The notes under the pieces: generated by a model
Told to the model about the DNA's origin: nothing
Seen by the model: the letters and a program-made list of their open reading frames with translations, nothing else
Databases searched by the model: none
Translations under genes and position numbers: made by a program
From: Streptomyces rishiriensis
GTDB taxonomy: Bacteria; Actinomycetota; Actinomycetes; Streptomycetales; Streptomycetaceae
Direction: 5' to 3'
Assembly (NCBI RefSeq): GCF_003112535.1
Contig: NZ_BEWA01000002.1
Span: 620,001-684,000 of the forward strand
DNA: 64,000 nt
Part shown: positions 37,509-46,874 of the stretch, piece by piece
Layout: the number at the start of each line of letters is the position of its first letter
Position numbering within the stretch: the first letter of the stretch is position 1

Positions 37509-38852
37509 ATGGCGACGCCCAAGGCGGTGGGGGCTCCCGGGGCCCCCGCCCCTCCTCGCTCGCGCAGGAGCGTGACCGGCACGCGCAGGACGGTGGCAGC
37601 GCTGTTCCTGCTGCCGGCTCTGGTGCTGCTCGGCGCGCTCGTGGTCTACCCGATCGGCTACTCGGTCGTGCGCAGTTTCTACGACCGGTCCGGCGGCGGT
37701 TTCGCCGGAGTCGACAACTACAAGGCCCTCTTCACGGACGACGGCATCCGCACCGCCCTGAAGAACAACGTGATCTGGGTGGTGTTCGCGCCGACGGTCG
37801 CCACCGCGCTCGGTCTGATCTTCGCGGTCCTCACCGAACGGGTGCGCTGGGGCACCGCGTTCAAGCTGGTCGTCTTCATGCCGATGGCGATCTCCATGCT
37901 CGCCGCCGGCATCATCTTCCGGCTGGTCTACGACCAGGACCCGGACAAGGGCGTCGCCAACGCGGTCTGGGTGGGCGTGCACGACACGTTCGCCCAGGCG
38001 TCCGCGTTCCCCAAGGCGCACCCGGGCCGGGATTCGCCGCTCGAGGCCGACGGCGGCGGCTTCATCACCAAGGAACCCGTCCGGGCCGGCGTCCCGGTCT
38101 CCCTGCCCCTGGTGGGCGTCGCCCCCGACCAGATGCCCGGCAGCGCGGGGAAGGCCGTGAAGGCACGGCCCGAACAGGGTGCGGTCACCGGCACGACCTG
38201 GCAGGACTTCACCCGCGGGAAGGGCGTCGGCACCCTCGGCGTGCCCGACCCGACCGAACTGGGCTACGCCGGGATGAGGATCGAGGCGGTGAAGGACGGC
38301 AAGGTCGTGGCGTCGGCGAAGGCGGCCGACGACGGCACCTTCACGCTCCCCGCCGCGGCGGACGGGGCGCGGCTGAGGCTGCCCGCCGCCAACTTCAAGG
38401 AGGCGTACAACGGTCTGGACTGGCTCGGCCCGTCGCTGGTCACCCCGTCGATCATCGGCTCCTACATCTGGATGTGGGCGGGCTTCGCGATGGTGCTGAT
38501 CGCGGCCGGTCTGGCCGGCGTCCCCCGGGAACTGCTGGAGGCCGCGCGCGTCGACGGCGCGACCGAGTGGCAGGTGTTCCGCAGGGTCACCGTGCCGCTC
38601 CTCGCGCCGGTCCTCGCGGTGGTCGCCGTCACGCTGATGATCAACGTGCTGAAGGTGTTCGACCTGGTGTTCATCATCGCGCCGGGCTCCTCGCAGGACG
38701 ACGCCAACGTGCTCGCCCTGGAGCTGTACCGCAAGGGCTTCTCCGAGGACCAGCCGGGCATCGCCAGCGCCATCGCGGTGTTCCTGCTGCTCCTGGTGAT
38801 CCCGGTGATGTGGTTCAACGTACGCAGGCTGCGGCGGGAGGTGCGGCGGTGA
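37509..38852 (+). CDS. sugar ABC permease (MalF-like) with large outer insertion
   Basis: A 447-residue inner-membrane permease, about 150 residues longer than most of its family. Membrane segments flank residues 30-50, 88-108, 118-140 and, after the insertion, 310-445. The extra piece (about 141-305) lies between membrane segments and has a beta-rich Ig-like portion (GMRIEAVKDGKVVASAKAADDG); it recalls the P2 loop of E. coli MalF, which touches the binding protein. The EAA loop EAARVDGATEWQVFRRVTVPLLAP docks the ATPase. It starts 7 bp after the lipoprotein stop, and the next gene overlaps by 4 bases. Confidence 0.9.
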   Translation: MATPKAVGAPGAPAPPRSRRSVTGTRRTVAALFLLPALVLLGALVVYPIGYSVVRSFYDRSGGGFAGVDNYKALFTDDGIRTALKNNVIWVVFAPTVATALGLIFAVLTERVRWGTAFKLVVFMPMAISMLAAGIIFRLVYDQDPDKGVANAVWVGVHDTFAQASAFPKAHPGRDSPLEADGGGFITKEPVRAGVPVSLPLVGVAPDQMPGSAGKAVKARPEQGAVTGTTWQDFTRGKGVGTLGVPDPTELGYAGMRIEAVKDGKVVASAKAADDGTFTLPAAADGARLRLPAANFKEAYNGLDWLGPSLVTPSIIGSYIWMWAGFAMVLIAAGLAGVPRELLEAARVDGATEWQVFRRVTVPLLAPVLAVVAVTLMINVLKVFDLVFIIAPGSSQDDANVLALELYRKGFSEDQPGIASAIAVFLLLLVIPVMWFNVRRLRREVRR

Positions 38853-39700
38853 CCGGGCGGCTCGAATGGGTCATGGACAAGCTCAACGGGGGGCTGGTCC
38901 GCGTCTTCCTGATCGTCGTGGGCCTGTTCTGGCTGGTGCCGACCGTCGGGCTGCTCATCTCCTCGCTCCGCGCTCCCGAGGACATGAGCGCGAGCGGCTG
39001 GTGGGAGGTGTTCTCCAAGCCCTCCCAACTCACCTTCGACAGCTACCAGAAGCTCCTGGAGAACGGCGACATCACCGGCTCCCTGGTCAACACCGTGCTG
39101 ATCACGGTGCCGGCGACGGTGCTGGTCGTCGTCATCGGCTCGCTCGCCGGCTACGCGTTCGCGTGGATGGAGTTCCCCGGCCGGGACTGGTGGTTCCTGG
39201 GCGTCGTCGGGCTGCTGGTCGTGCCCGTGCAGGTGGCGCTGATCCCGATCGCCGAACTCTTCGGCAAGATCGGCCTGTTCGGGAACATCCTGGGCGTGGT
39301 CCTGTTCCACGTCGGGTTCGGGCTGCCCTTCGCGGTGTTCCTGCTGCGCAACTTCTTCGCGGAGATCCCGCGCGAGCTGCTGGAGGCCGGGCGCCTGGAC
39401 GGAGCCGGTGAACTGCGGCTGTTCGCACGGGTCGTGATGCCGCTGGGCGCTCCGGCCATCGCGTCGCTGGCCATCTTCCAGTTCCTGTGGGTGTGGAACG
39501 ACATGCTGGTGGCGCTGGTGTTCACCAACGCCGACAGCCAGCCGATCACGGTCGCCCTGCAGACGCAGGTGAGGCAGTTCGGCAACAACATCGACGTGCT
39601 GGCGCCCGGCGCGTTCATCTCGATGGTGATCCCGCTGGCCGTGTTCTTCGCGTTCCAGCGGCAGTTCGTGTCCGGCGTGATGGCGGGCGCGGTCAAGTAG
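38849..39700 (+). CDS. sugar ABC permease (MalG-like)
   Basis: A 283-residue permease with six membrane segments and the EAA loop LEAGRLDGAGELRLFARVVMPLGAP (usual EAA--G pattern with EAG). GTG 38849 overlaps the TGA of the first permease (GTGA), with GGGAGG 7 bases upstream, so the pair is coupled. No ATPase gene is present; in Streptomyces such importers are commonly energised by the shared ATPase MsiK, which is the likely partner. Confidence 0.92.
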   Translation: MTGRLEWVMDKLNGGLVRVFLIVVGLFWLVPTVGLLISSLRAPEDMSASGWWEVFSKPSQLTFDSYQKLLENGDITGSLVNTVLITVPATVLVVVIGSLAGYAFAWMEFPGRDWWFLGVVGLLVVPVQVALIPIAELFGKIGLFGNILGVVLFHVGFGLPFAVFLLRNFFAEIPRELLEAGRLDGAGELRLFARVVMPLGAPAIASLAIFQFLWVWNDMLVALVFTNADSQPITVALQTQVRQFGNNIDVLAPGAFISMVIPLAVFFAFQRQFVSGVMAGAVK

Positions 39701-39721
39701 CGGGGAACAGCCCGGAAGACG

Positions 39722-39749
39722 GGGGCGGGCCGGGTCATCGGCCCGCCCC
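39722..39749 (+). terminator. terminator of the sugar ABC operon
   Basis: The arms GGGGCGGGCC and GGCCCGCCCC close on an 8-base loop, 22 bases past the last permease stop. Confidence 0.75.
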
Positions 39750-39861
39750 TGTCCGTTCACCCGCAATCCCCCGGATGCCGCAGAAACCGTAACCAAGTCA
39801 CTCCATCGGCCGTTTTCGGGCAAGGCCCTGTCTACCGCCCGCGCCGACCCATGGATGTCCC

Positions 39862-42219
39862 TTGCCCAGGTTCAGTGTCATCGTCCCCGCGTACAAGGTT
39901 CAGGCGTATCTGCACGAGTGCCTCGAATCGGTGCTGTCCCAGTCGTACGCCGATCTCGAACTGATCGCCGTCGACGACAGGTCGCCGGACGCCTGCGGCG
40001 AGATCATCGACGAGTTCGCGGCCCGGGACACGCGGGTGCGGGCCGTGCACCTGCCGGAGAACGTCGGGCTGGGGCGGGCCCGCAACGCCGGCCTGGAGCG
40101 GGCCACCGGCGACTACCTGCTGTTCCTCGACTCCGACGACGCCCTCACCCCGGACGCGCTGCGCGCGATCGCCGACCGGCTGAAGGAGACGGGCGAACCC
40201 GACGTCCTGGTCTACGACTACGCGAGCACCTACTGGACGGGCGAGGCCGTCCGCAACAGGTTCGCGGAGCAGCTCAGCGAGGAGGGCCCGGCGCCCTTCC
40301 GGCTCCAGGACCGTCCGGGACTGCTCAGGGTGCTGATGGTGGCCTGGAACAAGGCCTACCGGCGGGAGTTCGTGGAGAGCACGGGCCTGCGCTTCCCGCC
40401 CGGCTACTACGAGGACGCGCCGTGGACGTACCCGGCGCTGATGGCGGCGCGCACGCTGGCGACGCTGGACCGGGTCTGCGTGCACTACCGCCAGCGCCGC
40501 CGGGGCAGCATCCTGTCCACCACGAGCCGGGAGCACTTCGACGTCTTCGCACAGTACGACCGGGTCTTCGCGTTCGTGGAGCAGCGTCCCGAACTGGCCT
40601 GCTGGCGGCCGGTGCTGTTCCGCCGCATGGTCGACCACCTGTCGACGGTGTTCACCAAACGGGACCGTCTGCCGCGCGGCTCGCGCGCCGAGTTCCTGCG
40701 CAAGGCCCGTGCGCACTACCGCCGTTACCGCACGCCGGGCGCGCCGGTGTCGCTGCGCTGCCGGCTGCGCCACACCCTGGTCCACTTCGGCGTGCACCGC
40801 ACCTACCGGGCGCTGGAGGCGTCCATGACCCTGCGCAGACGCACCCACAAGGCGGCCTCGAAACTCGCCCGCGCCCTGCGGGCGGCCCTGCTGCAGGCCC
40901 ACTACCGCATCCAGCTGCGGCTGCCGCTGCGCGCCGACCGCGCCGTGTTCGCCGCGTACTGGGGCCGTGGGCACAGCTGCAACCCGGGTGCGCTGGAGGC
41001 CGCGTTCCGGGCCCTCGCGCCGCAGGTGCGCACCGCCTGGATCGCCCGTCCCGAGCACCAGGACGCCGTCCCGCCGGGCCCGCGCCGGGTGCGTCCGGGC
41101 ACGGCCGCCTACTGGACGGCGCTGGCCCGCTCCAAGTACCTGGTGAACAACGTCAACTTCGACCGGCGGCTGGTCAAGCGCCCCGGGCAGGTCTTCGTCC
41201 AGACCCAGCACGGCACCCCCCTCAAGCACATGGGCCTCGACCTCCAGGAGCGTCCGGCGGCCGCCCGCGGCATGGACTTCGACGAGCTGCTGAGGGGGGT
41301 CGACAAGTGGGACTACGTCCTGTCCGCCAACCGCCACACCAGCCTCACCTGGGAGCGCGTCTACCCGGGCGGCTACGAGACCCTCGAGTACGGCTACCCC
41401 CGCAACGACGTGTTCCAGCAGGCGACGGCGCAGGACGTGGCCCGGCTGCGCGAGTCCCTCGGCATCCCCCGCGACGCCATCGCCGTCCTGTACGCGCCCA
41501 CCCACCGCGACTACAGCCGCGCCCAGCGCTGCCCTCTCGACCTGGAGCGGGTCCTGCGCCGGCTGGGCCCGCGCTTCGTGATCCTGGCCCGCGCCCACTA
41601 CGGGCAGGGCCCGCTCGTCGACCGCCCGGCGCCCGGCGTCGTCGACGTCAGCGGCCACCCGAGCGTGGAGGACCTCTGCCTGGCCTCGGACGTCCTGGTC
41701 ACCGACTACTCGTCGCTGATGTTCGACTACGCCAACCTGGACCGTCCGATCGTGGTGCACGCCGACGACTGGGAGGCCTACGAGGCGGCCCGCGGCACCT
41801 ACTTCGACCTGCGTTCCTTCCCGCCGGGCGCGGTCGCGCGCAGCGAGGACGAGCTGATCGACATCTTCGCCACCGGTCACTGGCACGGCTCCCGCTCGGC
41901 CCAGCTGCGCGCCGCGTTCCGTGAGCGGTTCTGCCCGCACGACGACGGCCGCGCCGCCGAGCGCGTCGTGCGGCGGGTGGTGCTGGGCGAGCCGGAGCCG
42001 CCCCCGGTGACGCCGCTCGCCGAGCGCCGGCCCGCACCGTCGGCGGCGGCGGCCGTCCCACCGTCGGCTCCGGCTCCGGCTCCTGTTCCGGCTCAGGGGG
42101 CTTCGGCCGTCGAGCCGGCTGCCGGGTCCGCCGTCGAGCCGGGGACGTCGCCGGAGCGCCCGCCGCTCGCCGTCGTGCCCCAGCCCGCAGGCCCGCGTCG
42201 CGTCGTCGACCGCCGCTGA
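39862..42219 (+). CDS. GT2 glycosyltransferase-TagF-like glycerophosphotransferase, copy 1
   Basis: A 785-residue fusion. GT2 domain about 1-230: FSVIVPAYKVQAYL, VDDRSPD and the DxD-like FLDSDDALTP. A basic helical linker (about 270-345) precedes a CDP-glycerol glycerophosphotransferase-like domain (about 355-690) with QTQHGTPLKHMG, where His-Gly-Thr-Pro matches the TagF catalytic motif. GYPRNDV, YAPTHRDY, RAHYGQG and VTDYSSLMFDY follow. The last 90 residues are a Pro/Ala-rich tail. Such proteins extend teichoic-acid-like glycopolymers. Start is TTG 39862 with GGATG just upstream; no in-frame ATG precedes it. First of three tandem paralogues. Confidence 0.87.
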   Translation: MPRFSVIVPAYKVQAYLHECLESVLSQSYADLELIAVDDRSPDACGEIIDEFAARDTRVRAVHLPENVGLGRARNAGLERATGDYLLFLDSDDALTPDALRAIADRLKETGEPDVLVYDYASTYWTGEAVRNRFAEQLSEEGPAPFRLQDRPGLLRVLMVAWNKAYRREFVESTGLRFPPGYYEDAPWTYPALMAARTLATLDRVCVHYRQRRRGSILSTTSREHFDVFAQYDRVFAFVEQRPELACWRPVLFRRMVDHLSTVFTKRDRLPRGSRAEFLRKARAHYRRYRTPGAPVSLRCRLRHTLVHFGVHRTYRALEASMTLRRRTHKAASKLARALRAALLQAHYRIQLRLPLRADRAVFAAYWGRGHSCNPGALEAAFRALAPQVRTAWIARPEHQDAVPPGPRRVRPGTAAYWTALARSKYLVNNVNFDRRLVKRPGQVFVQTQHGTPLKHMGLDLQERPAAARGMDFDELLRGVDKWDYVLSANRHTSLTWERVYPGGYETLEYGYPRNDVFQQATAQDVARLRESLGIPRDAIAVLYAPTHRDYSRAQRCPLDLERVLRRLGPRFVILARAHYGQGPLVDRPAPGVVDVSGHPSVEDLCLASDVLVTDYSSLMFDYANLDRPIVVHADDWEAYEAARGTYFDLRSFPPGAVARSEDELIDIFATGHWHGSRSAQLRAAFRERFCPHDDGRAAERVVRRVVLGEPEPPPVTPLAERRPAPSAAAAVPPSAPAPAPVPAQGASAVEPAAGSAVEPGTSPERPPLAVVPQPAGPRRVVDRR

Positions 42220-42371
42220 TCCGCCGTTCGCCCCACGGGAGTCGCATGCCCACCGGTTCGTCGCGGCCCACCCCGACCCGGCCGTCCACCTGGCGTCCGA
42301 CCGGACGCCCCGGCCGCGGTCGTCCGGCCTGAGCACCAGGCACCGCACCCAGAAGACACAGAAAGAGCAGC

Positions 42372-44615
42372 ATGCCCCGCTTCAGCATCATCGTCCCGTC
42401 CTACGGGGACGGGGGTCCCCCCGGCCGTGTGGACACGAGAGTGGGGGAGGGCCGGCTGTCCCTGGCGCTGGACTCCGTCCTCGCCCAGTCCTACGACGAC
42501 TTCGAGGTCATCCCGGTCGCCGACGCGTCCGACTCGGTGGCCGCCGCCGTCGCCGCCCGCCATGCGCGGCGCGACTCCCGGGTGACGCCCGTGCGGTCAC
42601 TGGCGTCGCAGGGCCGCGCCGGGGCGGGCAACGCCGGAATGCGGGCGGCGACCGGGGCGTACCTGCTGTTCCTCGACGGCGACGACACGCTCGCCCCGGG
42701 CGCCCTGGCGGCGCTGGACGCCCGCCTCGCCGAGACCGGCGACGTGGACGTCCTGTACGCCGAGCACGAGCGCGTCCCCTGGTGGGAGGGCGAGGCGGCC
42801 AACCCGGCCGCGCCGCTGCTGGCGAAGGCGCCGACGGACGCCTTCTCACCCGTCGAGGCCCCGCACGTGACCGGGGTGCGGCTGCCGGTGTGGGGCACGC
42901 TCTACCGCAGGTCGTTCCTCACCGAGCACGAACTCGTCCTCCCCGAGGGACACTTCACCGACATCGGCTTCGGCGGCCTGGTCAGCGTGCACGCCGGGCG
43001 GATCGCGGTGCTGCGGTCGGTCGTCGTACGGCATCTGCTGCGGCGGCAGGGCGACCCGCTGAACCAGCCGGGCGCGCACCACATGGAACTGCTGGAGCGG
43101 GTCGAGCAGGTGCTGTCGCGGGCGGCCGGCGCCGGGCTGTCCGAGGACCGGTCGGGCCCGCTGTTCGAGCAGCTCTTCGCGGCGGTCCTGAAGACCGCGG
43201 CGCACCCCGCCCGGCTGGCCGGGCGCCGCCGGGCCTTCTTCCGGCGGGCGGGCAGGCTGTACCGGCGGCACCGCCCGGCCGGATACCGCCGTCCCGCCGG
43301 CAGCCTCGGCGTGCAGCACCGACTGCTGGCGGCCGGCGCGTACACGGCGTTCCGGGCGCTGGGCGGCGCCAACCGGAGGGCGGCGGCGGTCGCCCGGCGC
43401 GTGCCCCGCGCCCGGGCGCTGCGCACCCGTCTGTACTACCGGAGCCAGCTGCTCCGCCGCATCGACCCCGAGCTGGCCGTGTACTGCGCCTACTGGGGCC
43501 GCGGCTACGCCTGCAACCCGGCCGCGATCCACGCCAAGGCCGCCGAACTCGCCCCGCACATCCGCTCGGTGTTCCTCGTCGAGGCCGGTCAGGCGCACAC
43601 CCTCCCGGAGGGCGTGGACCACGCCGTCATCGGCAGCCGCCGCTACTGGCAGCTGCTGGCCCGCGCCAAGTACCTCGTCAACAACGCCAACTTCGAGGGA
43701 GCCGTCGTCAAACGCCGCGGCAGCGTGCACCTGTCGACGCAGCACGGCACCCCGCTGAAGAAGATGGGCATCGAGCAGGCCGACCACCCGGTGGTCGCCG
43801 CCGCCACCGGAAGCTTCGACCGGCTGCTCGACCGGATCGACCGCTGGGACTACAACCTCAGCTCGAACCGGCTGTCCACCGAGGTCTGGGAGCGGTCCTT
43901 CCCGTCGTCGTACGAGATGCTCGAGTACGGCTATCCGCGCAACGACGTCTACTACACCGCGTCGGCGGACGACGTGCGCCGTGCGCGCCGGAGCCTCGGC
44001 GTGCCCGAGGGGCGTACCGCGCTCCTGTACGCGCCCACCCATCGCGACCACGACGCGGGATCCGACACCCGGCTCGACCTCGGGGCGCTGTGCGACGCCC
44101 TGGGCGACGGCTTCGTCGTCCTGCTGCGCGCCCACTACTTCTACGACGACGACCGTGCCCGCCCGCGCGACGAGCGGATCATCGACGTCACCGGGCATCT
44201 CTCGTCGGAGGACGTCTGCCTGGCGGCGGACGCCCTCGTCACCGACTACTCGTCGATCGTGTTCGACTACGCCAACCTCGACCGGCCGGTCGTCGTGTAC
44301 GCCGACGACTGGGACGTGTACCGCGAGACGCGCGGGGTGACCTTCGACTTCCTGGGCTCCCCGCCCGGCCCGGTCGCCCGCACCCCCGAGGAACTGGCCG
44401 ACGTCTTCCGCTCCGGCCGCTGGGCCGGTCCCGAGGCGGACGGGCTGCGCGCCCGGTTCCGCGCCCGGTTCTGCGAGTTCGACGACGGCCGCGCCGCCGA
44501 GCGGGTCGTACGCCGGGTGCTGCTCGGGGAGCCGGCCGAGCGCATCGAGCCCGCCGTTCCGCTCCCCCGGCGTACGCCCGCGCCCGCCGCCGTGCCGACC
44601 TCTTCGAGGAGCTGA
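42372..44615 (+). CDS. GT2-TagF-like fusion, copy 2, with in-frame insertion
   Basis: A 747-residue paralogue of the previous gene. The TagF-like half is intact (STQHGTPLKKMG, GYPRNDVYY, YAPTHRDH, RAHYFYDDD, VTDYSSIVFDY). The GT2 half is altered: after IVPSY there is a 13-15 residue insertion (GDGGPPGRVDTRV) absent from both neighbours, encoded by a palindromic repeat-like sequence, and the VDDxSPD nucleotide-binding motif is VADASDS. The DxD-like LDGDD remains. The GT2 activity may therefore be weakened or changed. ATG 42372 has AAAGAG upstream. A 152-bp gap separates it from copy 1; copy 3 follows after 5 bases. Confidence 0.87.
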   Translation: MPRFSIIVPSYGDGGPPGRVDTRVGEGRLSLALDSVLAQSYDDFEVIPVADASDSVAAAVAARHARRDSRVTPVRSLASQGRAGAGNAGMRAATGAYLLFLDGDDTLAPGALAALDARLAETGDVDVLYAEHERVPWWEGEAANPAAPLLAKAPTDAFSPVEAPHVTGVRLPVWGTLYRRSFLTEHELVLPEGHFTDIGFGGLVSVHAGRIAVLRSVVVRHLLRRQGDPLNQPGAHHMELLERVEQVLSRAAGAGLSEDRSGPLFEQLFAAVLKTAAHPARLAGRRRAFFRRAGRLYRRHRPAGYRRPAGSLGVQHRLLAAGAYTAFRALGGANRRAAAVARRVPRARALRTRLYYRSQLLRRIDPELAVYCAYWGRGYACNPAAIHAKAAELAPHIRSVFLVEAGQAHTLPEGVDHAVIGSRRYWQLLARAKYLVNNANFEGAVVKRRGSVHLSTQHGTPLKKMGIEQADHPVVAAATGSFDRLLDRIDRWDYNLSSNRLSTEVWERSFPSSYEMLEYGYPRNDVYYTASADDVRRARRSLGVPEGRTALLYAPTHRDHDAGSDTRLDLGALCDALGDGFVVLLRAHYFYDDDRARPRDERIIDVTGHLSSEDVCLAADALVTDYSSIVFDYANLDRPVVVYADDWDVYRETRGVTFDFLGSPPGPVARTPEELADVFRSGRWAGPEADGLRARFRARFCEFDDGRAAERVVRRVLLGEPAERIEPAVPLPRRTPAPAAVPTSSRS
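42405..42449 (+). repeat. repeat-like palindromic insertion inside a coding sequence
   Basis: Forty-five bases beginning GGGGACGGGGGTCCCCCC and ending GTGGGGGAG. The arrangement GGGGGTCCCCCCGG, spacer, GTGGGGGAG looks like small GC palindromic repeats found between Streptomyces genes. Here it lies in frame in the GT2 domain and adds 13-15 residues compared with the tandem paralogues. Confidence 0.6.
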
Positions 44616-44620
44616 CCTTC

Positions 44621-46867
44621 GTGCCCCGCTTCAGTGTCATCGTCCCCGTCTTCAAGGTGCAGGGATTCCTGCGGCCGTGCCTCGACTCCGTGCTCGGCCA
44701 GTCGTTCGACGACCTCGAGGTGATCGCCGTCGACGACTGCTCGCCCGACGGCTGCGGAGCGATCCTCGACGAGTACGCGGCGCGCGACCCGCGGCTGAAG
44801 GCCGTCCACCTGCCGGAGAACGTCGGTCTGGGCCGTGCCCGCAACGCCGGTCTGCCGCACGCCACCGGCGACTACGTCCTGTTCCTCGACAGCGACGACC
44901 GCTACACGCCCGGCCTGCTGCGGGCGGTGGCCGACCGGCTGGACGCGACCGGCGATCCCGACATCCTGGTCTTCGACCACGTGCGCACCCACTGGTGGGG
45001 CCGCGCGGGCCGCAGCGACGCGGCGGGCCTCCTCGAACAGGCCGGCGCCGGCGCCTTCGCCATCCGTGAGCACCCGGAGTACCTGCGGCTGTTCCTGGTC
45101 GCCTGGAACAAGGCCTACCGGCGGGACTTCTTCGTCGGGCAGGGCTTCGCGTACCGGCCGGGGCTGTACGAGGACGCGCCCGTCACCTACCAGACGATGG
45201 TCACGGCCGAGCGGATCGCCTGTCTGGACCGGGTGGGCGTCGAGTACCGGCAGCGACGGCAGGGCGCGATCACCCGCACCCCCGGACGCCGGCACTTCGA
45301 CATCTTCGAGCAGTACGAGGGACTGTTCGCGTTCCTCGCCGAGCGGCCCGGCCTCGGCTGGGCGCGACCGCTGCTGTTCGAACGGGCGCTGGACCACATG
45401 CTGTTCACGGTGGCCCGCCCGGAACGGGTGCTGCGCGGCGACCGCAAGGAGTTCTACCGCCGTATCCGGGCCTTCTACCGCAGGCATGTGCCGCCGGGCT
45501 TCGTGCCGCCGCCGGACAGCCGCCGCACGGAGATCCGGCTGCTGGCGCTCGCCCCCCACCACCGGGCCCACCTCTGTCTGGGACTGTGGCGGCGCGGCGC
45601 CAACGCGGCGGGGCGCAAGGCGGCCCGGCTGCGGGAGCTGTTCGCCCGGCAGGCCAAGCGGAGCTGGTACCGGCTGCAGCTGCGGCGGCGTCTCGACCCG
45701 GCGCTCGCCGTGTACTCCGCCGGGCACAGCCGTGCCGTGAACGGCGACCCGCTGGCGATCCACGCCCGGGCCGCCGAACTCGCGCCGCAGGTGCGGGGCG
45801 TGTGGGTCGTCCAGCCCGACGCCGTGGACCAGGTGCCGCCGGGGACCGACTTCGTGACGACGGGCTCCTGGCGCTACTACCGGGTGATGGCCCGTGCCAA
45901 GCACTGGTTCAACGACTGCAACTGGGCCGGCGACCTGGTGAAACGCCCCGGTTCGGTGCACGTCCAGACGCACCGGGGCACGCCGTTGAAGTACATGGCC
46001 CTCGACCTCCTCGACCGGCCGGGCGCCCGGCACGGCACGAACGTCCGCGGGATGCTCCGGCGCAGCGACCGCTGGGACGTCAGCCTGGTCGCCAACCGGC
46101 ACTCCGAGGAGGTCTGGCAGCGGGCCTACCCCTGTCATTTCGCCTCGCTGCGCAGCGGGAGTCCCCGCAACGACGTCCTGGTGCGGGGCCGGGGCGAGCG
46201 CGGGGCCGAGCTGCGGGCGCGGCTGGGCATCGGGGCGTCCGAGACGGTCGTGCTGTACGCGCCGACGCCGCGCGACTACCGCAGGGGCCGCCATGTCTGG
46301 CGGGTCGACCTGGAGAACCTGGCCGCCTCGCTCGCTCCGGCGCACCGGCTCCTGGTGCGTCTGCACCCCAGCCTGGCCCGCCATCACGAACGGGCGCTGG
46401 TGCTGCGCGACCTGCACCGGCGCGGCGCGCTGACCGACGTCACGGACGAGCGGCACGTGGAGGACGTGCTGCTCGCCGCGGACGCCCTGATCACCGACTA
46501 CTCGGCGCTGATGTTCGACTACGCCCTCCTGGACCGGCCGATCGTGGTGCACGCCGACGACTGGGCCGCCTACCGTGCGACCCGGGGCGCCTACTTCGAC
46601 GTCACCGCCGAGCCGCCGGGGCATGTGACGCGCTCGGACGAGGAGCTGGTGAAGGCGTTCGCCTCCGGCGCCTGGCGCGACGCCGAGTCGGCCCGGCTGC
46701 GGGCGGCGTTCCGGGAACGGTTCTGCGAGTACGACGACGGGCGGGCCGCGGAACGCGTCGTCCGGCGCGTCCTGCTGGGCGAGGCGCCCGGCGGTGACGA
46801 CGGCGAGGCTGTCGTCAGGATCCCGGGGGCCGTCGACCGTTCGGCGCGGACGCCGGAGTACAGCTGA
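44621..46867 (+). CDS. GT2-TagF-like fusion, copy 3, altered TagF motif
   Basis: A 748-residue third paralogue. The GT2 half is canonical (FSVIVPVFKVQGFL, VDDCSPDG, FLDSDDRYTP). In the TagF-like half the conserved HGTPLK is THRGTPLKYM: Arg stands where the catalytic His is expected, with a His one place earlier. GYPRNDV is SGSPRNDV and APTHRD is APTPRD, while RLHPS and ITDYSALMFDY are kept. The polymerase half may be inactive or use a different acceptor. GTG 44621 follows copy 2 by 5 bp with AGGAG 9 bases upstream, so they are one operon. The three copies start with TTG, ATG and GTG for the same (M)PRFS. Confidence 0.87.
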   Translation: MPRFSVIVPVFKVQGFLRPCLDSVLGQSFDDLEVIAVDDCSPDGCGAILDEYAARDPRLKAVHLPENVGLGRARNAGLPHATGDYVLFLDSDDRYTPGLLRAVADRLDATGDPDILVFDHVRTHWWGRAGRSDAAGLLEQAGAGAFAIREHPEYLRLFLVAWNKAYRRDFFVGQGFAYRPGLYEDAPVTYQTMVTAERIACLDRVGVEYRQRRQGAITRTPGRRHFDIFEQYEGLFAFLAERPGLGWARPLLFERALDHMLFTVARPERVLRGDRKEFYRRIRAFYRRHVPPGFVPPPDSRRTEIRLLALAPHHRAHLCLGLWRRGANAAGRKAARLRELFARQAKRSWYRLQLRRRLDPALAVYSAGHSRAVNGDPLAIHARAAELAPQVRGVWVVQPDAVDQVPPGTDFVTTGSWRYYRVMARAKHWFNDCNWAGDLVKRPGSVHVQTHRGTPLKYMALDLLDRPGARHGTNVRGMLRRSDRWDVSLVANRHSEEVWQRAYPCHFASLRSGSPRNDVLVRGRGERGAELRARLGIGASETVVLYAPTPRDYRRGRHVWRVDLENLAASLAPAHRLLVRLHPSLARHHERALVLRDLHRRGALTDVTDERHVEDVLLAADALITDYSALMFDYALLDRPIVVHADDWAAYRATRGAYFDVTAEPPGHVTRSDEELVKAFASGAWRDAESARLRAAFRERFCEYDDGRAAERVVRRVLLGEAPGGDDGEAVVRIPGAVDRSARTPEYS

Positions 46868-46874
46868 GCGTCGG

